From: Ramlibacter sp. WS9
GTDB lineage: Bacteria > Pseudomonadota > Gammaproteobacteria > Burkholderiales > Burkholderiaceae_C
DNA: 64,000 nucleotides
Assembly: GCF_003797765.1 (NCBI RefSeq)
Contig: NZ_RKMB01000006.1
Location: 62,001 to 126,000, forward strand
Direction: 5' to 3'
In this document: one piece after another, positions 1-9,140 of the stretch
How the letters are laid out: each line of letters opens with the position of its first letter
Numbering within the stretch: the stretch's first letter is position 1
Made by a program: the position numbers and the translations under genes
The notes under the pieces: model-generated
Databases searched by the model: none
What the model was told of the DNA's origin: nothing
Seen by the model: only the letters and a program-made list of their open reading frames with translations

Positions 1-743
1 CTGGTCTCGCCCGCATCCTTGTCACCTGCCTTGCGGTTGCCGGCCAGGAAGCCCCGCGCCAGCGGGCTCCATGGGATGAGCGCAACGCCCTGGTCCCGGC
101 ACAGCGGGATCATCTCGCGCTCCTCCTCGCGGTAAGCGAGGTTGTAGTGGTTCTGCATGCTCGCGAACGGCGTCCATCCGTTGCTGCGGGCGATCTGCTG
201 CATCTTGGCGAACTGCCACGCATACATGCTGCTCGCGCCGAGGTAGCGCACCTTGCCGGCCTTCACCACGTCGTGCAGCGCTTCCATGATCTCCTCCATC
301 GACGTCTCCTGGTCGAGGCGGTGGATCTGGTACAGGTCGATGTAGTCGGTGCCCAGGCGCTTCAGGCTGGCGTCGACGGCATGGAAGATGCGCTTTCGGG
401 ACAGCCCATCCATGTTGGGCCGCCGGTCGGGTTTGGCAGCGGCGCTCGCGCCGCCCTTGAACCCCAGGTCGACGGGGTAGTAAACCTTGGTCGCGAGCAC
501 CACCTCTTCGCGTTTGCAGAATTCGCGCAGGAACTTGCCGGTGAGCACTTCGCATTCGCCGCCGGAGTACATGTCGGCCGTGTCGAAGAAGTTGATGCCC
601 AGCTCGACCGCGTGCTTCACGACCGGGCGGGACGCTTCCTCATCCATGACCCACGGCCGCCATTGCGGCGTGCCATACGTCATCATGCCCAGGCAGATGC
701 GGGAAACTTTCAGGCCGGTGCTGCCCAGTCGGGTGTATCGCAA
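1..743 (-). CDS. Aldo/keto reductase, C-terminus cut by window edge
   Basis: NAD(P)H-dependent aldo/keto reductase of the type that reduces aldehydes and ketones. The reading frame begins RYTRLGSTGLKVSRICLGMM, the standard opening of the family, and continues with FFDTADMYSGGECE (catalytic Asp and Tyr region), the conserved Lys in VVLATKVYYP, and YIDLYQIHRLD. The start is TTG at 743, chosen because GGAGAA sits just upstream and the family motif begins at once. About 247 codons are present and the frame is still open at base 1, so roughly the last quarter of a usual 330-350 residue protein is missing. The substrate cannot be told from the sequence. Confidence 0.88.
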   Translation of the reverse strand, partial: MRYTRLGSTGLKVSRICLGMMTYGTPQWRPWVMDEEASRPVVKHAVELGINFFDTADMYSGGECEVLTGKFLREFCKREEVVLATKVYYPVDLGFKGGASAAAKPDRRPNMDGLSRKRIFHAVDASLKRLGTDYIDLYQIHRLDQETSMEEIMEALHDVVKAGKVRYLGASSMYAWQFAKMQQIARSNGWTPFASMQNHYNLAYREEEREMIPLCRDQGVALIPWSPLARGFLAGNRKAGDKDAGET

Positions 744-807
744 GTTCGTTCTCCTCGAAGACCAGCAGGCACTTTACGGCCTTCGGGGAACCTGTGCGCG
801 CCGGGGG

Positions 808-990
808 TCAACCGGCGTTCGGCAGCTGGCTCAGGTATCTCCGCACTTCCTGCACCTGGTGGCCCGCGTGATGCACGGCTTCGCGCAGTTGGGCCGGGTC
901 CACGCCGAAGATCCGGCACCAATACGCCACGTCCATCTGCTGCGTCAGGTCGATGAATTGGGCGGTCGCGGTTGAGGAAGTTTCTTCCAT
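808..990 (-). CDS. DUF3606 domain small protein
   Basis: Protein of 60 residues starting MEETSSTATAQFIDL, with an AGGAG ribosome site 6-7 bases upstream. The core YWCRIFGVDPAQLREAVHHAG followed by VQEVRRYL matches the DUF3606 pattern (YW-x4-G-V-x3-L-x-AV-x3-G). Proteins of this family are short, have no established role and often occur near stress or regulatory genes. It lies just downstream of the hybrid sensor kinase on the same strand, 38 bases from its stop, so the two may be cotranscribed. An in-frame upstream extension is open but overlaps the kinase gene and has no ribosome site. Confidence 0.75.
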   Translation of the reverse strand: MEETSSTATAQFIDLTQQMDVAYWCRIFGVDPAQLREAVHHAGHQVQEVRRYLSQLPNAG

Positions 991-1028
991 GGAGGGCTCC
1001 TGTTGGGTTGCCTGTTTCTGATCGCGGA

Positions 1029-3491
1029 TCACCTGCGCAAGTTCCTCGACAGTTCCTGCAGCCGGGCCGGATCGACCGGCTTGGTCCAGTGATCGTCGAA
1101 GCCCGCTTCGGCGGCGCGCTGCTTGTCCTCGTGCTGGCCCCAGCCCGTGAGCGCCACCAGCCACGGCTGCCGCACCCCTGTCAGGCCCCGCACGCGCCGG
1201 GCTACCTCGTATCCGCTGATGTCCGGCAGGCCGATGTCCAGCAGCACAACGTCGGGCCGGAAGACTGGCACGCGCGCGAGCGCGCCCAGCCCGTCGCGCG
1301 ACAAGGCCACCTCGTTGCCCAGCATGCGCAGCAGCTCGGCCAGCGTTTCAGCCGCGTCCCGGTTGTCGTCGACGACGAGGATGCGGCGCGCGGACTGTCC
1401 GGCCGGAACGGGCCACGTTGTGTCGTCCTCGGGTTTCGCATCGCTTGCCGCCTGGGGTGTGCGCGGCAGCCAGACCACGAACTCGCTGCCTTTGCCCAAT
1501 CCTTCGCTGTGGGCCTCGACCCGCCCGCCGTGCAGCCGCACCAAGCCCTCCACCAGCGACAGGCCGATGCCCAGCCCGCCGTGGTGGCGCTGCGCCGGAT
1601 GGGTGACCTGCGTGAAGAGCGCGAATATCTTGACGAGCATGTCGCGCGGAATGCCCGCGCCGTTGTCGCGCACGCGCACCGTGAAGTGATCCGGCGCGGC
1701 TTGCATGATCACGTCGATGTTGCCCCCCGGCCTTGTATAGCGGGCAGCGTTGTTCAGCAGATTGGAAAACACCTGGGCCAGGCGCAGGGGATCGGCCTCC
1801 AGGTCTGTCGGCTCGTCCGGGAAACTGACGGAAAGCCTGTGCTGGCACGCCTCGATGTGCGGACGGCTCGTCTCGATGGCGCTGCTGATGATGCTCACCA
1901 GGTTGGTCGGCTGCCGCCGCAGCTCGATCTTGCCCGTGCTGATGCGCGAGACGTCGAGCAGGTCGTCCACCAGCCGGGTGAGCTGCGCCACCTGCCGCTC
2001 GATCATGTCGGCGATCTGCACCACCCGCGGCGCGTCCGTGGGGATGCGCCTGATGATCGACAGGCCGTTCCAGACAGGCGCCAGCGGATTGCGCAGTTCG
2101 TGCGCGAGCGTCGCGAGGAACACGTCCTTGGCCCGGTCCGACTCCCTCAAGGTGCGCAGCAGCGTGGCGTTCTCTATCGCGACCGCCGCACGCCGGGCCA
2201 GGTCCGCTGCCAGCGCCTGGTCCTGCGCCGTGTAGCGGCGGGGCGATTCGGCGGTGGCGAAACAGATCACACCCAGCGTCTTTCCGCGCACGGTGAGCGG
2301 CAGGCCCATGTACGAATGCAGTCCTAGCGCGCGCAGCGCGGCCAGGTAGTCGGGGTTGGTGACCGAGGCGGCCAGCATCTCGTCCGGAATCTCGGCCAGC
2401 CGCTCCGGCTCGCCCGTGTGCACGACGTTCCAGGGCCCGACCCCCGCGATTTTGGCCGGGTCGTGCGGAAAGTGCCGATGCAGCTCACGCGCCAACTGCT
2501 CCCTCTCCGGATCGACGTGCGCCACCGCGACCCGCTGCATCGCACCGGTCTCGTCGAGCATGTCCACGGCGCACCAATCGGCGAAATGCGGCACGGCGAG
2601 GTGCGCGACCTTGTCCAGCGTGGCCTGGTAGTCGGCAAGGCCCGCCAGCTCGGCGCTGGCGTCCGCCAGGAACTTGAGGTCTGCTTCCGTGTTCTTGCGG
2701 GCCGTCACGTCCATGCAGACGCCTGCGACGGCCCATGGCTCGCCTTTGGCGTCGAGCAGGGCACGCCCCCGCCCTTCCAGCCAATGCACGGTGCCGTCGG
2801 GCCACAGGACGCGGTACTCGACGCCCTGCTCACCCTCGCGCTTGGGTGTGCCGCGCAGCACTTGGGCCACCTCGTCCCGGTCCTCGGGGATGATCACCTG
2901 GTAGTAGTCGCCCATCGACAGCGGAGGCGTTCCGGGTTCGAGGCCATGGAGGGCGTGCATGCCGGGCCACCACGTCATCTCGTGGGTCTTGAGGTTGGAC
3001 TGCCACACCGCCATCCCGCCGGTTTCCATGGCGAGCTGCAATTGCACTTCGCCGGCCGCGAGCACGGCATTGAGTTCCTGCAGGTGGGCCTCGTGCATCC
3101 GCTGCTCGGTACGGTCCCGGATGATCTTGACGAAGCCCGTGACCTCGCCCGGACCATCGCATACCGGCATAAGCTCGCCGGACGCCCAGAATCGTTCGCC
3201 GCTCTTGCGCACATGCCAGCGCTCGTCGGACGCGCGGCCCTCGAGGCGCGCCGTTTCCATTTCGTATTCGACGCGTCCAGCCGCGACGTCTTCGGGTGTG
3301 AAGAAGCGGTGCACCGCCTCGCCCAGCATTTCCTCGCGGCCCCATCCCAGCACGCGGCACGCGCCTTCGTTCCAGATGGTGATGTGCCCTTCAAGGTCGG
3401 TGCCCACGATCGCATAGTCAACAGCGCTCTCCACGACCTGCCGATAGTGTTCGGCGGACGCGTTCGCGGGGCGGGACTTCTGGGCTTGCAT
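1029..3491 (-). CDS. PAS/GAF hybrid sensor histidine kinase with receiver
   Basis: Cytoplasmic-looking hybrid kinase of 820 residues with no membrane segment. Order: PAS (about 15-130, YAIVGTDLEGHITIWNEGA), second PAS with PAC (about 150-270, WPDGTVHWLEGRGRAL), GAF (about 285-430), HisKA with phospho-His in LAHELRNPLAP, HATPase with N and G boxes (LNNAARYT, DNGAGIP, GLGIGLSLVEGLVRLHGG), then a C-terminal receiver RILVVDDNRDAAETLAELLR with phospho-acceptor Asp in VVLLDIGLPD and the Lys in TKPVDP. It probably senses a cytosolic or redox signal through the PAS/GAF domains, but no cofactor-binding signature was identified. The ATG at 3491 is preferred; a TTG seven codons upstream is also open. 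No separate output regulator lies next to it. Confidence 0.92.
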   Translation of the reverse strand: MQAQKSRPANASAEHYRQVVESAVDYAIVGTDLEGHITIWNEGACRVLGWGREEMLGEAVHRFFTPEDVAAGRVEYEMETARLEGRASDERWHVRKSGERFWASGELMPVCDGPGEVTGFVKIIRDRTEQRMHEAHLQELNAVLAAGEVQLQLAMETGGMAVWQSNLKTHEMTWWPGMHALHGLEPGTPPLSMGDYYQVIIPEDRDEVAQVLRGTPKREGEQGVEYRVLWPDGTVHWLEGRGRALLDAKGEPWAVAGVCMDVTARKNTEADLKFLADASAELAGLADYQATLDKVAHLAVPHFADWCAVDMLDETGAMQRVAVAHVDPEREQLARELHRHFPHDPAKIAGVGPWNVVHTGEPERLAEIPDEMLAASVTNPDYLAALRALGLHSYMGLPLTVRGKTLGVICFATAESPRRYTAQDQALAADLARRAAVAIENATLLRTLRESDRAKDVFLATLAHELRNPLAPVWNGLSIIRRIPTDAPRVVQIADMIERQVAQLTRLVDDLLDVSRISTGKIELRRQPTNLVSIISSAIETSRPHIEACQHRLSVSFPDEPTDLEADPLRLAQVFSNLLNNAARYTRPGGNIDVIMQAAPDHFTVRVRDNGAGIPRDMLVKIFALFTQVTHPAQRHHGGLGIGLSLVEGLVRLHGGRVEAHSEGLGKGSEFVVWLPRTPQAASDAKPEDDTTWPVPAGQSARRILVVDDNRDAAETLAELLRMLGNEVALSRDGLGALARVPVFRPDVVLLDIGLPDISGYEVARRVRGLTGVRQPWLVALTGWGQHEDKQRAAEAGFDDHWTKPVDPARLQELSRNLRR

Positions 3492-3597
3492 GGCATTCAC
3501 ACCATGGCTCAAGGGTATCTCGATTGAGCCTTTTTGGGTGAACTCGCAAAGGCCGGGCTGCCCGAGCCCGGCAGTGAGACTAGCGCCGAGCTGCTGC

Positions 3598-4695
3598 TTA
3601 GCGCCGAGCCGCGGGTATCTGCGCTACAGGCGAAACCACATCGCCGTTCTGCGCGCGATGCCGCAATGCATGCTCCATCACGACCAACGCCAGCATCGCC
3701 TCGGCAATGGGCGTGGCCCGGATGCCGACGCAGGGGTCGTGCCGACCCTTGGTGATGACCTCGGTGGCTTCGCCTTGCAGGTTGATCGTTTCGCGCGGGC
3801 TGATGATCGAGCTGGTCGGCTTGATGGCGATCGAAACTTCGAGGTCCTGGCCGGTGCTGATACCGCCGAGCACACCGCCCGCATTGTTGGTGCGAAAGCC
3901 CTGCGGCGTCAGCGAGTCGCCGTGCGTGGTGCCGCGCTGCGTGACGCTGCCGAACCCGGCGCCGATCTCGACGCCCTTCACCGCGTTGATGCCCATCATC
4001 GCGAAGGCGATGTCGGCGTCGAGCTTGTCGAATAATGGCTCGCCCAAGCCGACCGGCATGTTCGTCGCGGTGACGCGGATGCGCGCGCCGCAGGAGTCGC
4101 CGGCCTTGCGCAGGATGTCCATGTAGGCCTCGAGATTGGCGACGTCCGCGACCGGCGCGAAGAAGGGATTGTGGTGGACATGGTCCCAGCTCTCGAAAGC
4201 GATGGGCAGGTCGCCGATCTGCTGCATGCAACCGCGAAATACGGTGCCGTACTTGGCGGCCAGCCACTTCTTCGCGACCGCGCCCGCCGCGACCATGGGC
4301 GCAGTGAGGCGCGCCGACGCCCGGCCGCCACCGCGCGGATCGCGCAGGCCGTATTTCTGCAGGTACGTGTAATCGGCATGCCCCGGGCGGAAGGCCTGCG
4401 CGATCTCCGAATAATCCTTGCTGCGCTGGTCGGTGTTGCGGATCAACAAGCCGATGGGCGTGCCCGTCGTCTTGCCCTCGTACACGCCGGAGAGAATTTC
4501 GACCTTGTCTTCTTCCTGACGCTGCGTCACATGGCGGCTCGTGCCGGGGCGGCGCCGGTCCAGGTCAGGCTGGATGTCCTCGGCCGACAGGGTCATGCCC
4601 GGAGGGCAGCCGTCGATCACGCAGCCGATGGCCGGGCCGTGGGATTCGCCGAAGTTGGTGACCGCGAAAAGGGTGCCGAAAGTATTGCCGCTCAT
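3598..4695 (-). CDS. aroC: Chorismate synthase
   Basis: Converts 5-enolpyruvylshikimate-3-phosphate to chorismate using reduced FMN, the last step of the shikimate pathway. The 365-residue length is normal. Diagnostic motifs are [20 protein letters not shown] at the N-terminus (signature 1, with catalytic His), [20 protein letters not shown] (FMN/phosphate contacts), and the Arg- and Gly-rich [12 protein letters not shown] region (signature 2). The Ala-rich centre ends in [22 protein letters not shown], the usual C-terminal signature. The rest of the pathway's aromatic branch (aroA, pheA, tyrA) lies about 36-39 kb to the right in this window. Confidence 0.98.
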   Translation of the reverse strand: MSGNTFGTLFAVTNFGESHGPAIGCVIDGCPPGMTLSAEDIQPDLDRRRPGTSRHVTQRQEEDKVEILSGVYEGKTTGTPIGLLIRNTDQRSKDYSEIAQAFRPGHADYTYLQKYGLRDPRGGGRASARLTAPMVAAGAVAKKWLAAKYGTVFRGCMQQIGDLPIAFESWDHVHHNPFFAPVADVANLEAYMDILRKAGDSCGARIRVTATNMPVGLGEPLFDKLDADIAFAMMGINAVKGVEIGAGFGSVTQRGTTHGDSLTPQGFRTNNAGGVLGGISTGQDLEVSIAIKPTSSIISPRETINLQGEATEVITKGRHDPCVGIRATPIAEAMLALVVMEHALRHRAQNGDVVSPVAQIPAARR

Positions 4696-4765
4696 GGGGC
4701 CCGATTATCCCAGAGGGCAGGAATGCTTCGTGCTACAGCGCTTCAGGACCCGTTGTCCGCACTGT

Positions 4766-4821
4766 TAGCCCCCACGCTTCGCTGCCCCCCGAGGGGGCCG
4801 TTTTTGCCTAGGGGCGGCCCG
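4766..4821. repeat. GC-rich REP-like intergenic repeat
   Basis: Between the divergent aroC and cupin genes lies a hairpin with a six-pair GC stem (GCCCCC at 4784-4789, GGGGGC at 4793-4798, loop CGA) followed by CG and five T, then a second C/G-rich block. It looks like a rho-independent terminator read rightward, but no rightward gene ends there. From memory, near-identical strings (CTTCGCTGCCCCCCGAGGGG) are scattered through Comamonadaceae genomes, so a dispersed repeat is the likelier explanation. It could still block read-through toward the cupin gene. Confidence 0.45.
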
Positions 4822-4840
4822 TCGTCAAAAAGGAGAGAGC

Positions 4841-5263
4841 ATGCTGGATCGCACCACCACCCGTTTCTCCCACGTCAAGCCCGGGGACACCGAATACGTC
4901 TCCGGCGGGCTTCGCGATTTCTTCCGCTACCGCGACCTGGGCGTGGCCGAGGCGACGAACGGCAAGGTGATCGCGCACCTCGTCAAGGCCCACCAGGCAC
5001 CCGAAAAGGGCACCGGCTGGCACCGCCATGAGGCGGATTTCCAGATCGTCATCATGCTCAAGGGCTGGGCGCGCTTCATGTACGAAGACCAGGTGACCCT
5101 GGTTTCCGCCGGCGACTGTGTCCACCAGCGGCCCGGCATCCGGCATTTCCTGTTCGACTATTCGCCGGACATGGAGTACCTGGAGATCGTCTCACCGGCA
5201 GACTTCAAGACGATCGACGTCGAGCCGGTGTGCGCCATCCCGGACCCGACGCCCTGGAAGTGA
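4841..5263 (+). CDS. Cupin-domain protein
   Basis: Single-domain cupin of 140 residues, preceded by AAGGAGAG. The metal-site pattern is visible: GWHRHEADFQIVIMLKG gives the two His and the Glu/Gln of motif 1, and PGIRHFLFDYSPD supplies the His of motif 2. Small cupins of this kind are dioxygenases, isomerases or simple sensor/binding proteins; nothing here fixes the reaction. It is convergent with the following glutathione S-transferase gene, their stops being only 4 bases apart. Confidence 0.82.
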   Translation: MLDRTTTRFSHVKPGDTEYVSGGLRDFFRYRDLGVAEATNGKVIAHLVKAHQAPEKGTGWHRHEADFQIVIMLKGWARFMYEDQVTLVSAGDCVHQRPGIRHFLFDYSPDMEYLEIVSPADFKTIDVEPVCAIPDPTPWK

Positions 5264-5267
5264 CCGG

Positions 5268-5924
5268 CTAGAACTCGGCGTCGAGCTCGTCGATCTCGTC
5301 CGGCTCTTTCTTCGCTGCCGCCACCCACTCCTTCATGGCGGGCAGCTCCATCACCCGCTTGCAATAGGCGATGCTGGCCTTGTCCAGCGGGATGTCGTAG
5401 GTCGAAAAGCGCGTGACCACCGGCGCGTACATGGCGTCGGCGATGCAGGGCTGCTTGCCGAAGAGGAACGGCCCGCCATAGCTGGCAAGGCACTCCTTCC
5501 AGATGGCGAGCACACGGTCAATGTCCTGCTGCGCGCGCGACCACACCTTGAAGTTGGGGAAACGGGCCTTGATGTTCATCGGCAGCGCCCCGCGCATGGC
5601 CGAGAACCCCGAATGCATTTCGCCGCAAATCGCGCGGCAATGTGCTCGCGCCTTGGCGTCGGCCGGCAAGAGGCCGGCCTTGGGCTTGATCTCGTGGATG
5701 TATTCGCCGATGGCGAGGGTGTCCCAGACCTTCACGCCGTTGTGCTGCAGTGAAGGCACCAACATCGACGATGACAGCAGCAGCATCTCCGCCTTCATCG
5801 CGGGGTCGTCAGGCGGGATCACCTTCTCCGTGAACTCCAGGCCGGCCAGCTTGGCCATGAGCCAGCCGCGCAGCGCCCAGGCACCGTAGTTCTTGCTGCT
5901 GATCGTGAGAACGGCCTTGGCCAT
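5268..5924 (-). CDS. Glutathione S-transferase family protein
   Basis: Cytosolic GST-like protein of 218 residues. The N-terminal thioredoxin-fold part begins MAKAVLTISSKNYGAWALRGWL, with Ser residues at the usual catalytic position, and contains the cis-Pro motif MLVPSLQH followed by WDTLAIGEYI, which binds the glutathione gamma-glutamyl group. The all-alpha C-terminal domain holds FLFGKQPCIADAMYAPVVTRF, matching the N-capping box. The ATG at 5924 begins the homologous sequence; longer in-frame extensions upstream overlap the PHA depolymerase gene antisense and were rejected. Its substrate is unknown; related proteins occur with aromatic or halogenated compound catabolism. Confidence 0.9.
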   Translation of the reverse strand: MAKAVLTISSKNYGAWALRGWLMAKLAGLEFTEKVIPPDDPAMKAEMLLLSSSMLVPSLQHNGVKVWDTLAIGEYIHEIKPKAGLLPADAKARAHCRAICGEMHSGFSAMRGALPMNIKARFPNFKVWSRAQQDIDRVLAIWKECLASYGGPFLFGKQPCIADAMYAPVVTRFSTYDIPLDKASIAYCKRVMELPAMKEWVAAAKKEPDEIDELDAEF

Positions 5925-6056
5925 GGGGTTCCTTAGCGGGCTGCCTCCTGCCCAATGCCGGGGATCGAGCAAGCCTTGTGCCACATCGGTGCACGGGTTG
6001 GCGCGCAACTTGCCTCTACGGTGCATGCGGGCATCTTGCCCGCCAAAGACGGAGAC

Positions 6057-7268
6057 ATGCTCTACCAGGCCTACCAGACCCAGTCGAACCTCACGTCGCC
6101 GCTGCGCCTGATCGCGCAGCACCAGAGCGCGCTGCTCTGGCTGCGGCACACCGAAGGCTCGATCCAGCGCAAGGTCTCGGCCGCCCTCGATGTGTTCTCG
6201 CGCCTGCGGTTGACGCACAGCCGGCCCGACTACGGGATCGCATCGGTCCAGGTCCAGGGAACCGACATCCCCATCACCGAGGAGAAAGTGCTCGCGCTGC
6301 CCTTCGGCACGTTGCTGCGCTTTCGCAAGGAACATGCGCCCCAGCAGCCCAAGGTGCTGCTGGTCGCGCCGCTCTCCGGCCATTTCGCGACCTTGCTGCG
6401 CGAGACCGCGAAGACCTTGTTGCAGGACCACGACGTCTACATCACCGACTGGCACAACGCGCGTGATGTTTCGCTGCGGCACGGGCCCTTCGCGCTGGAC
6501 GACTACATCGACTACATGATGCGCTACACGCGGGCCATCGGCCCCGGAGTGCACATGGTGGCGGTCTGCCAGCCCTGCGTCGCGGCATTGGCGGCCACGG
6601 CGATCATGGCCGAGGACGATGATCCGGCCCAGCCGCGCAGCTTGACGCTGATGGCAGGCCCGGTCGACTGCCGCGTCAACCCGACCGGCGTCAACCAGCT
6701 GGCCACCAGCCAGCCGATCGAGTGGTTCGAGCGCAACCTGATCAGCCATGTGCCGCTGCCCCACGCCGGGCACATGCGGCGCGTGTACCCCGGCTTCGTG
6801 CAGCTCACGGCCTTCATGAGCATGAACCTGGAGCGGCACAAGCAGCAGTTCCGCAACCTCTATGAGCACCTGGTGGAAGGCGACGAGGAAAAAGCCGACG
6901 TGATCCGCCGGTTTTACGACGAATACCTGGCCGTGAACGACTTGCCGGCGGAGTTCTACCTGGAAACGGTGGAGAAGGTCTTCCAGACCTATGACCTGGC
7001 CGCAGGTACGCTCACATGGCGCGGCCGCCTCGTGAACCCGGCCACCATCCGCCGCACCTGGCTATTGACCGTGGAGGGCGAGCGGGACGACATCTGCGCC
7101 GTGGGCCAGACCGTCGCCGCGCAAGACCTGTGCAGCGGCATCCGGCCTTACATGAAGAGCCATTACATCCAGACTGGGGTGGGCCACTACGGCGTGTTCA
7201 GCGGCCGGCGCTGGCAGGCGCAGATCTATCCTCGGGTGCGCGAACTGATCCACTCCGCGGCCGGTTGA
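6057..7268 (+). CDS. phaZ: Intracellular polyhydroxyalkanoate depolymerase
   Basis: Mobilises intracellular poly(3-hydroxybutyrate) granules. The 403-residue protein begins MLYQAYQTQSNLTSPLR after GGAG and has no signal peptide, as expected for the PhaZa1-type intracellular enzyme. The nucleophile is a Cys instead of Ser: HMVAVCQPCVAAL places Cys at residue 171, corresponding to Cys183 of the Cupriavidus necator enzyme. The likely acid is in LTVEGERDDICAVG and the His in TGVGHYGVFSGRRW. A 34-codon upstream extension is open but lacks a ribosome site and conserved sequence. No PHA synthase gene is in the window. It is convergent with the CBS protein gene. Confidence 0.93.
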   Translation: MLYQAYQTQSNLTSPLRLIAQHQSALLWLRHTEGSIQRKVSAALDVFSRLRLTHSRPDYGIASVQVQGTDIPITEEKVLALPFGTLLRFRKEHAPQQPKVLLVAPLSGHFATLLRETAKTLLQDHDVYITDWHNARDVSLRHGPFALDDYIDYMMRYTRAIGPGVHMVAVCQPCVAALAATAIMAEDDDPAQPRSLTLMAGPVDCRVNPTGVNQLATSQPIEWFERNLISHVPLPHAGHMRRVYPGFVQLTAFMSMNLERHKQQFRNLYEHLVEGDEEKADVIRRFYDEYLAVNDLPAEFYLETVEKVFQTYDLAAGTLTWRGRLVNPATIRRTWLLTVEGERDDICAVGQTVAAQDLCSGIRPYMKSHYIQTGVGHYGVFSGRRWQAQIYPRVRELIHSAAG

Positions 7269-7284
7269 CCGCGCGAAAGCCTGC

Positions 7285-7740
7285 TCAGGCAGCCGGATGT
7301 TCCTCGCCGCCCGGCCAGTCGCGGATGTAGGCCTTGAGCATGCGGTTCTCGAAGTTCTGGCTGTCCACCACGGCCTTGGCCACGTCGTAGAAGCTGATCA
7401 CGCCCATCAGCATGCGGCGGTCCATCACCGGCATGTAGCGGGCATGGCGCTCGAGCATCATGCGGCGAACTTCGTCCAGTTCGGTTTCGGAGGTGCAGGT
7501 CAGCGGATGATCATCCATGGCGGTGCGCACCAGCGTCTGCCCGACGACGCCGCCGCTCTTGACAATGCACAGGATCACTTCGCGGAAGGTGAGCATGCCC
7601 GTCAAGTCGCCGTGGTCCATCACCACCAGCGAGCCGATGTCCTTCTCGGCCATCACGTTGATCGCGTGGGCCAGGGGCTCGTCGGGCGTGACCGTATACA
7701 GGGTGTTGCCCTTGACCCGCAGGATATCGCTGACTTTCAT
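7285..7740 (-). CDS. Two-CBS-domain protein
   Basis: A 151-residue protein made only of a pair of CBS modules: residues about 1-60 (MKVSDILRVKGNTLYTVTPD, then GSLVVMDHGDLTGMLTFREV) and about 72-130 (MDDHPLTCTSETELDEVRRMM, then YMPVMDRRMLMGVISFYDV). Such stand-alone proteins bind adenosyl nucleotides (AMP, ATP, SAM, NAD) and act as energy sensors or regulators of partner enzymes. The ATG at 7740 follows GAGGAG. It is divergent from the metY-like gene with about 94 bases between the starts, so the two share an intergenic control region. Confidence 0.9.
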   Translation of the reverse strand: MKVSDILRVKGNTLYTVTPDEPLAHAINVMAEKDIGSLVVMDHGDLTGMLTFREVILCIVKSGGVVGQTLVRTAMDDHPLTCTSETELDEVRRMMLERHARYMPVMDRRMLMGVISFYDVAKAVVDSQNFENRMLKAYIRDWPGGEEHPAA

Positions 7741-7834
7741 GCCGTCTCCTCGGTGGTCCCGGTGACCACCCGTGGGAACAATATAGCCCACAATCCAGGG
7801 CAGTTCCATAGAGCTGTTCGCGAGGAGACACTTC

Positions 7835-9130
7835 ATGCCCGGCTATTCCGACCCTGGCTTCGACACCCTGGCCCTGCACGCCGGCGCGGCCCCCGACCCG
7901 GCCACCGGTGCCCGGGCCGTCCCCATCCACCTGACCACGTCCTTCGTTTTCGAGTCCAGCGACCACGCCGCGGCCCTGTTCAACCTGGAGCGGCCCGGCC
8001 ACGTCTATTCGCGCATCAGCAACCCGACCAACGCGGTGTTCGAGCAGCGGGTGGCGGCGCTCGAAGGCGGCATTGGCGCCATTGCCACCGCCAGCGGGCA
8101 GGCGGCCCTGCACCTGGCCATCGCCACCATCATGGGCGCGGGCTCCCATATCGTGGCCAGCACGGCGTTGTACGGCGGTTCGCAGAACCTGTTGCACTAC
8201 ACGATGCGGCGCTTCGGCATTGAAACGACGTTCGTCAAGCCCGGCGATATCGACGGCTGGCGCGCGGCTGTCCGGCCGAACACAAAACTGCTGTTCGGCG
8301 AAACGGTGGGCAACCCAGGGCTGGACGTGCTGGACATCCCCCAGGTCGCGGCCATCGCGCATGAGGCCGGTGTGCCCCTGCTCGTCGATTCCACTCTTAC
8401 CTCGCCTTACCTGATGAAGCCGCTGGAGTTGGGTGCCGACCTGGTCTATCACTCCGCGACCAAATTCCTCTCGGGCCATGGCACGGTCATCGGCGGCGTG
8501 GTGGTGGACGGTGGCAGTTTCGACTGGGAAAGGTCGGGCAAGTTCGCCGAGCTGGCCGCGCCCTACGATGGCTTCCACAACATGGTGTTCACGGAGGAGT
8601 CGACCATCGGCGCCTTCCTGCTCCGCGCGCGCCGCGAGGGCCTGCGCGACTTCGGCGCCTGCATGAGCCCGCACACGGCGTGGCTGATCCTGCAAGGCAT
8701 CGAAACGCTGCCGCTGCGGATGGAGCGGCACATGAGCAACACCCGCAAGGTGGTCGAGTTCCTGGCTGCTCATCCATTCGTTGCGCGCGTCGGCCACCCG
8801 ATGCTCGAGTCGCACCCGAGCCATGCACTGGCGCAGAAGCTGCTGCCCAAGGGCGCGGGCTCGGTGTTCAGCTTCGACATGAAGGGCAACCGCGAGCAGG
8901 GCAAGAAGTTCATCGAGACGCTCAAGGTATTCAGCCACCTGGCCAACGTCGGCGATTGCCGCTCGCTGGTGATCCATCCGGCCAGCACCACGCACTTCCG
9001 CATGAGCGACGAGGCGCTGGTGGCCGGCGGCATCACGCAAGGCACGATCCGCCTGTCGATCGGCCTGGAAGACCCGGATGACCTGCTCGACGACCTGAAG
9101 CGCGCCCTGAAGACTGCCGAGAAAGTGTGA
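7835..9130 (+). CDS. metY: O-acetyl/O-succinylhomoserine sulfhydrylase
   Basis: PLP-dependent Cys/Met metabolism enzyme of 431 residues that makes homocysteine from an activated homoserine and sulfide. Seen: HLTTSFVFESSDHAAALFN, YSRISNPTNAVFEQR, ATASGQAALHLA, ASTALYGGSQNL, the PLP Asp in LLVDSTLTSP, and the Schiff-base Lys in YHSATKFLSGHGTVIGG. Length and the long insert after the Lys fit the MetY (O-acetylhomoserine) branch better than MetZ, which is nearer 390-400 residues. A GAGGAG site precedes the ATG. It is followed after 10 bases by an alpha/beta hydrolase and then a P450, probably one transcript. Confidence 0.92.
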   Translation: MPGYSDPGFDTLALHAGAAPDPATGARAVPIHLTTSFVFESSDHAAALFNLERPGHVYSRISNPTNAVFEQRVAALEGGIGAIATASGQAALHLAIATIMGAGSHIVASTALYGGSQNLLHYTMRRFGIETTFVKPGDIDGWRAAVRPNTKLLFGETVGNPGLDVLDIPQVAAIAHEAGVPLLVDSTLTSPYLMKPLELGADLVYHSATKFLSGHGTVIGGVVVDGGSFDWERSGKFAELAAPYDGFHNMVFTEESTIGAFLLRARREGLRDFGACMSPHTAWLILQGIETLPLRMERHMSNTRKVVEFLAAHPFVARVGHPMLESHPSHALAQKLLPKGAGSVFSFDMKGNREQGKKFIETLKVFSHLANVGDCRSLVIHPASTTHFRMSDEALVAGGITQGTIRLSIGLEDPDDLLDDLKRALKTAEKV

Positions 9131-9140
9131 GGGCCGAGCC

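Noticed and set aside
4784..4806. Functional rho-independent terminator for a rightward gene
   Set aside because: No rightward gene ends upstream; aroC is on the other strand. Recorded as a repeat instead.
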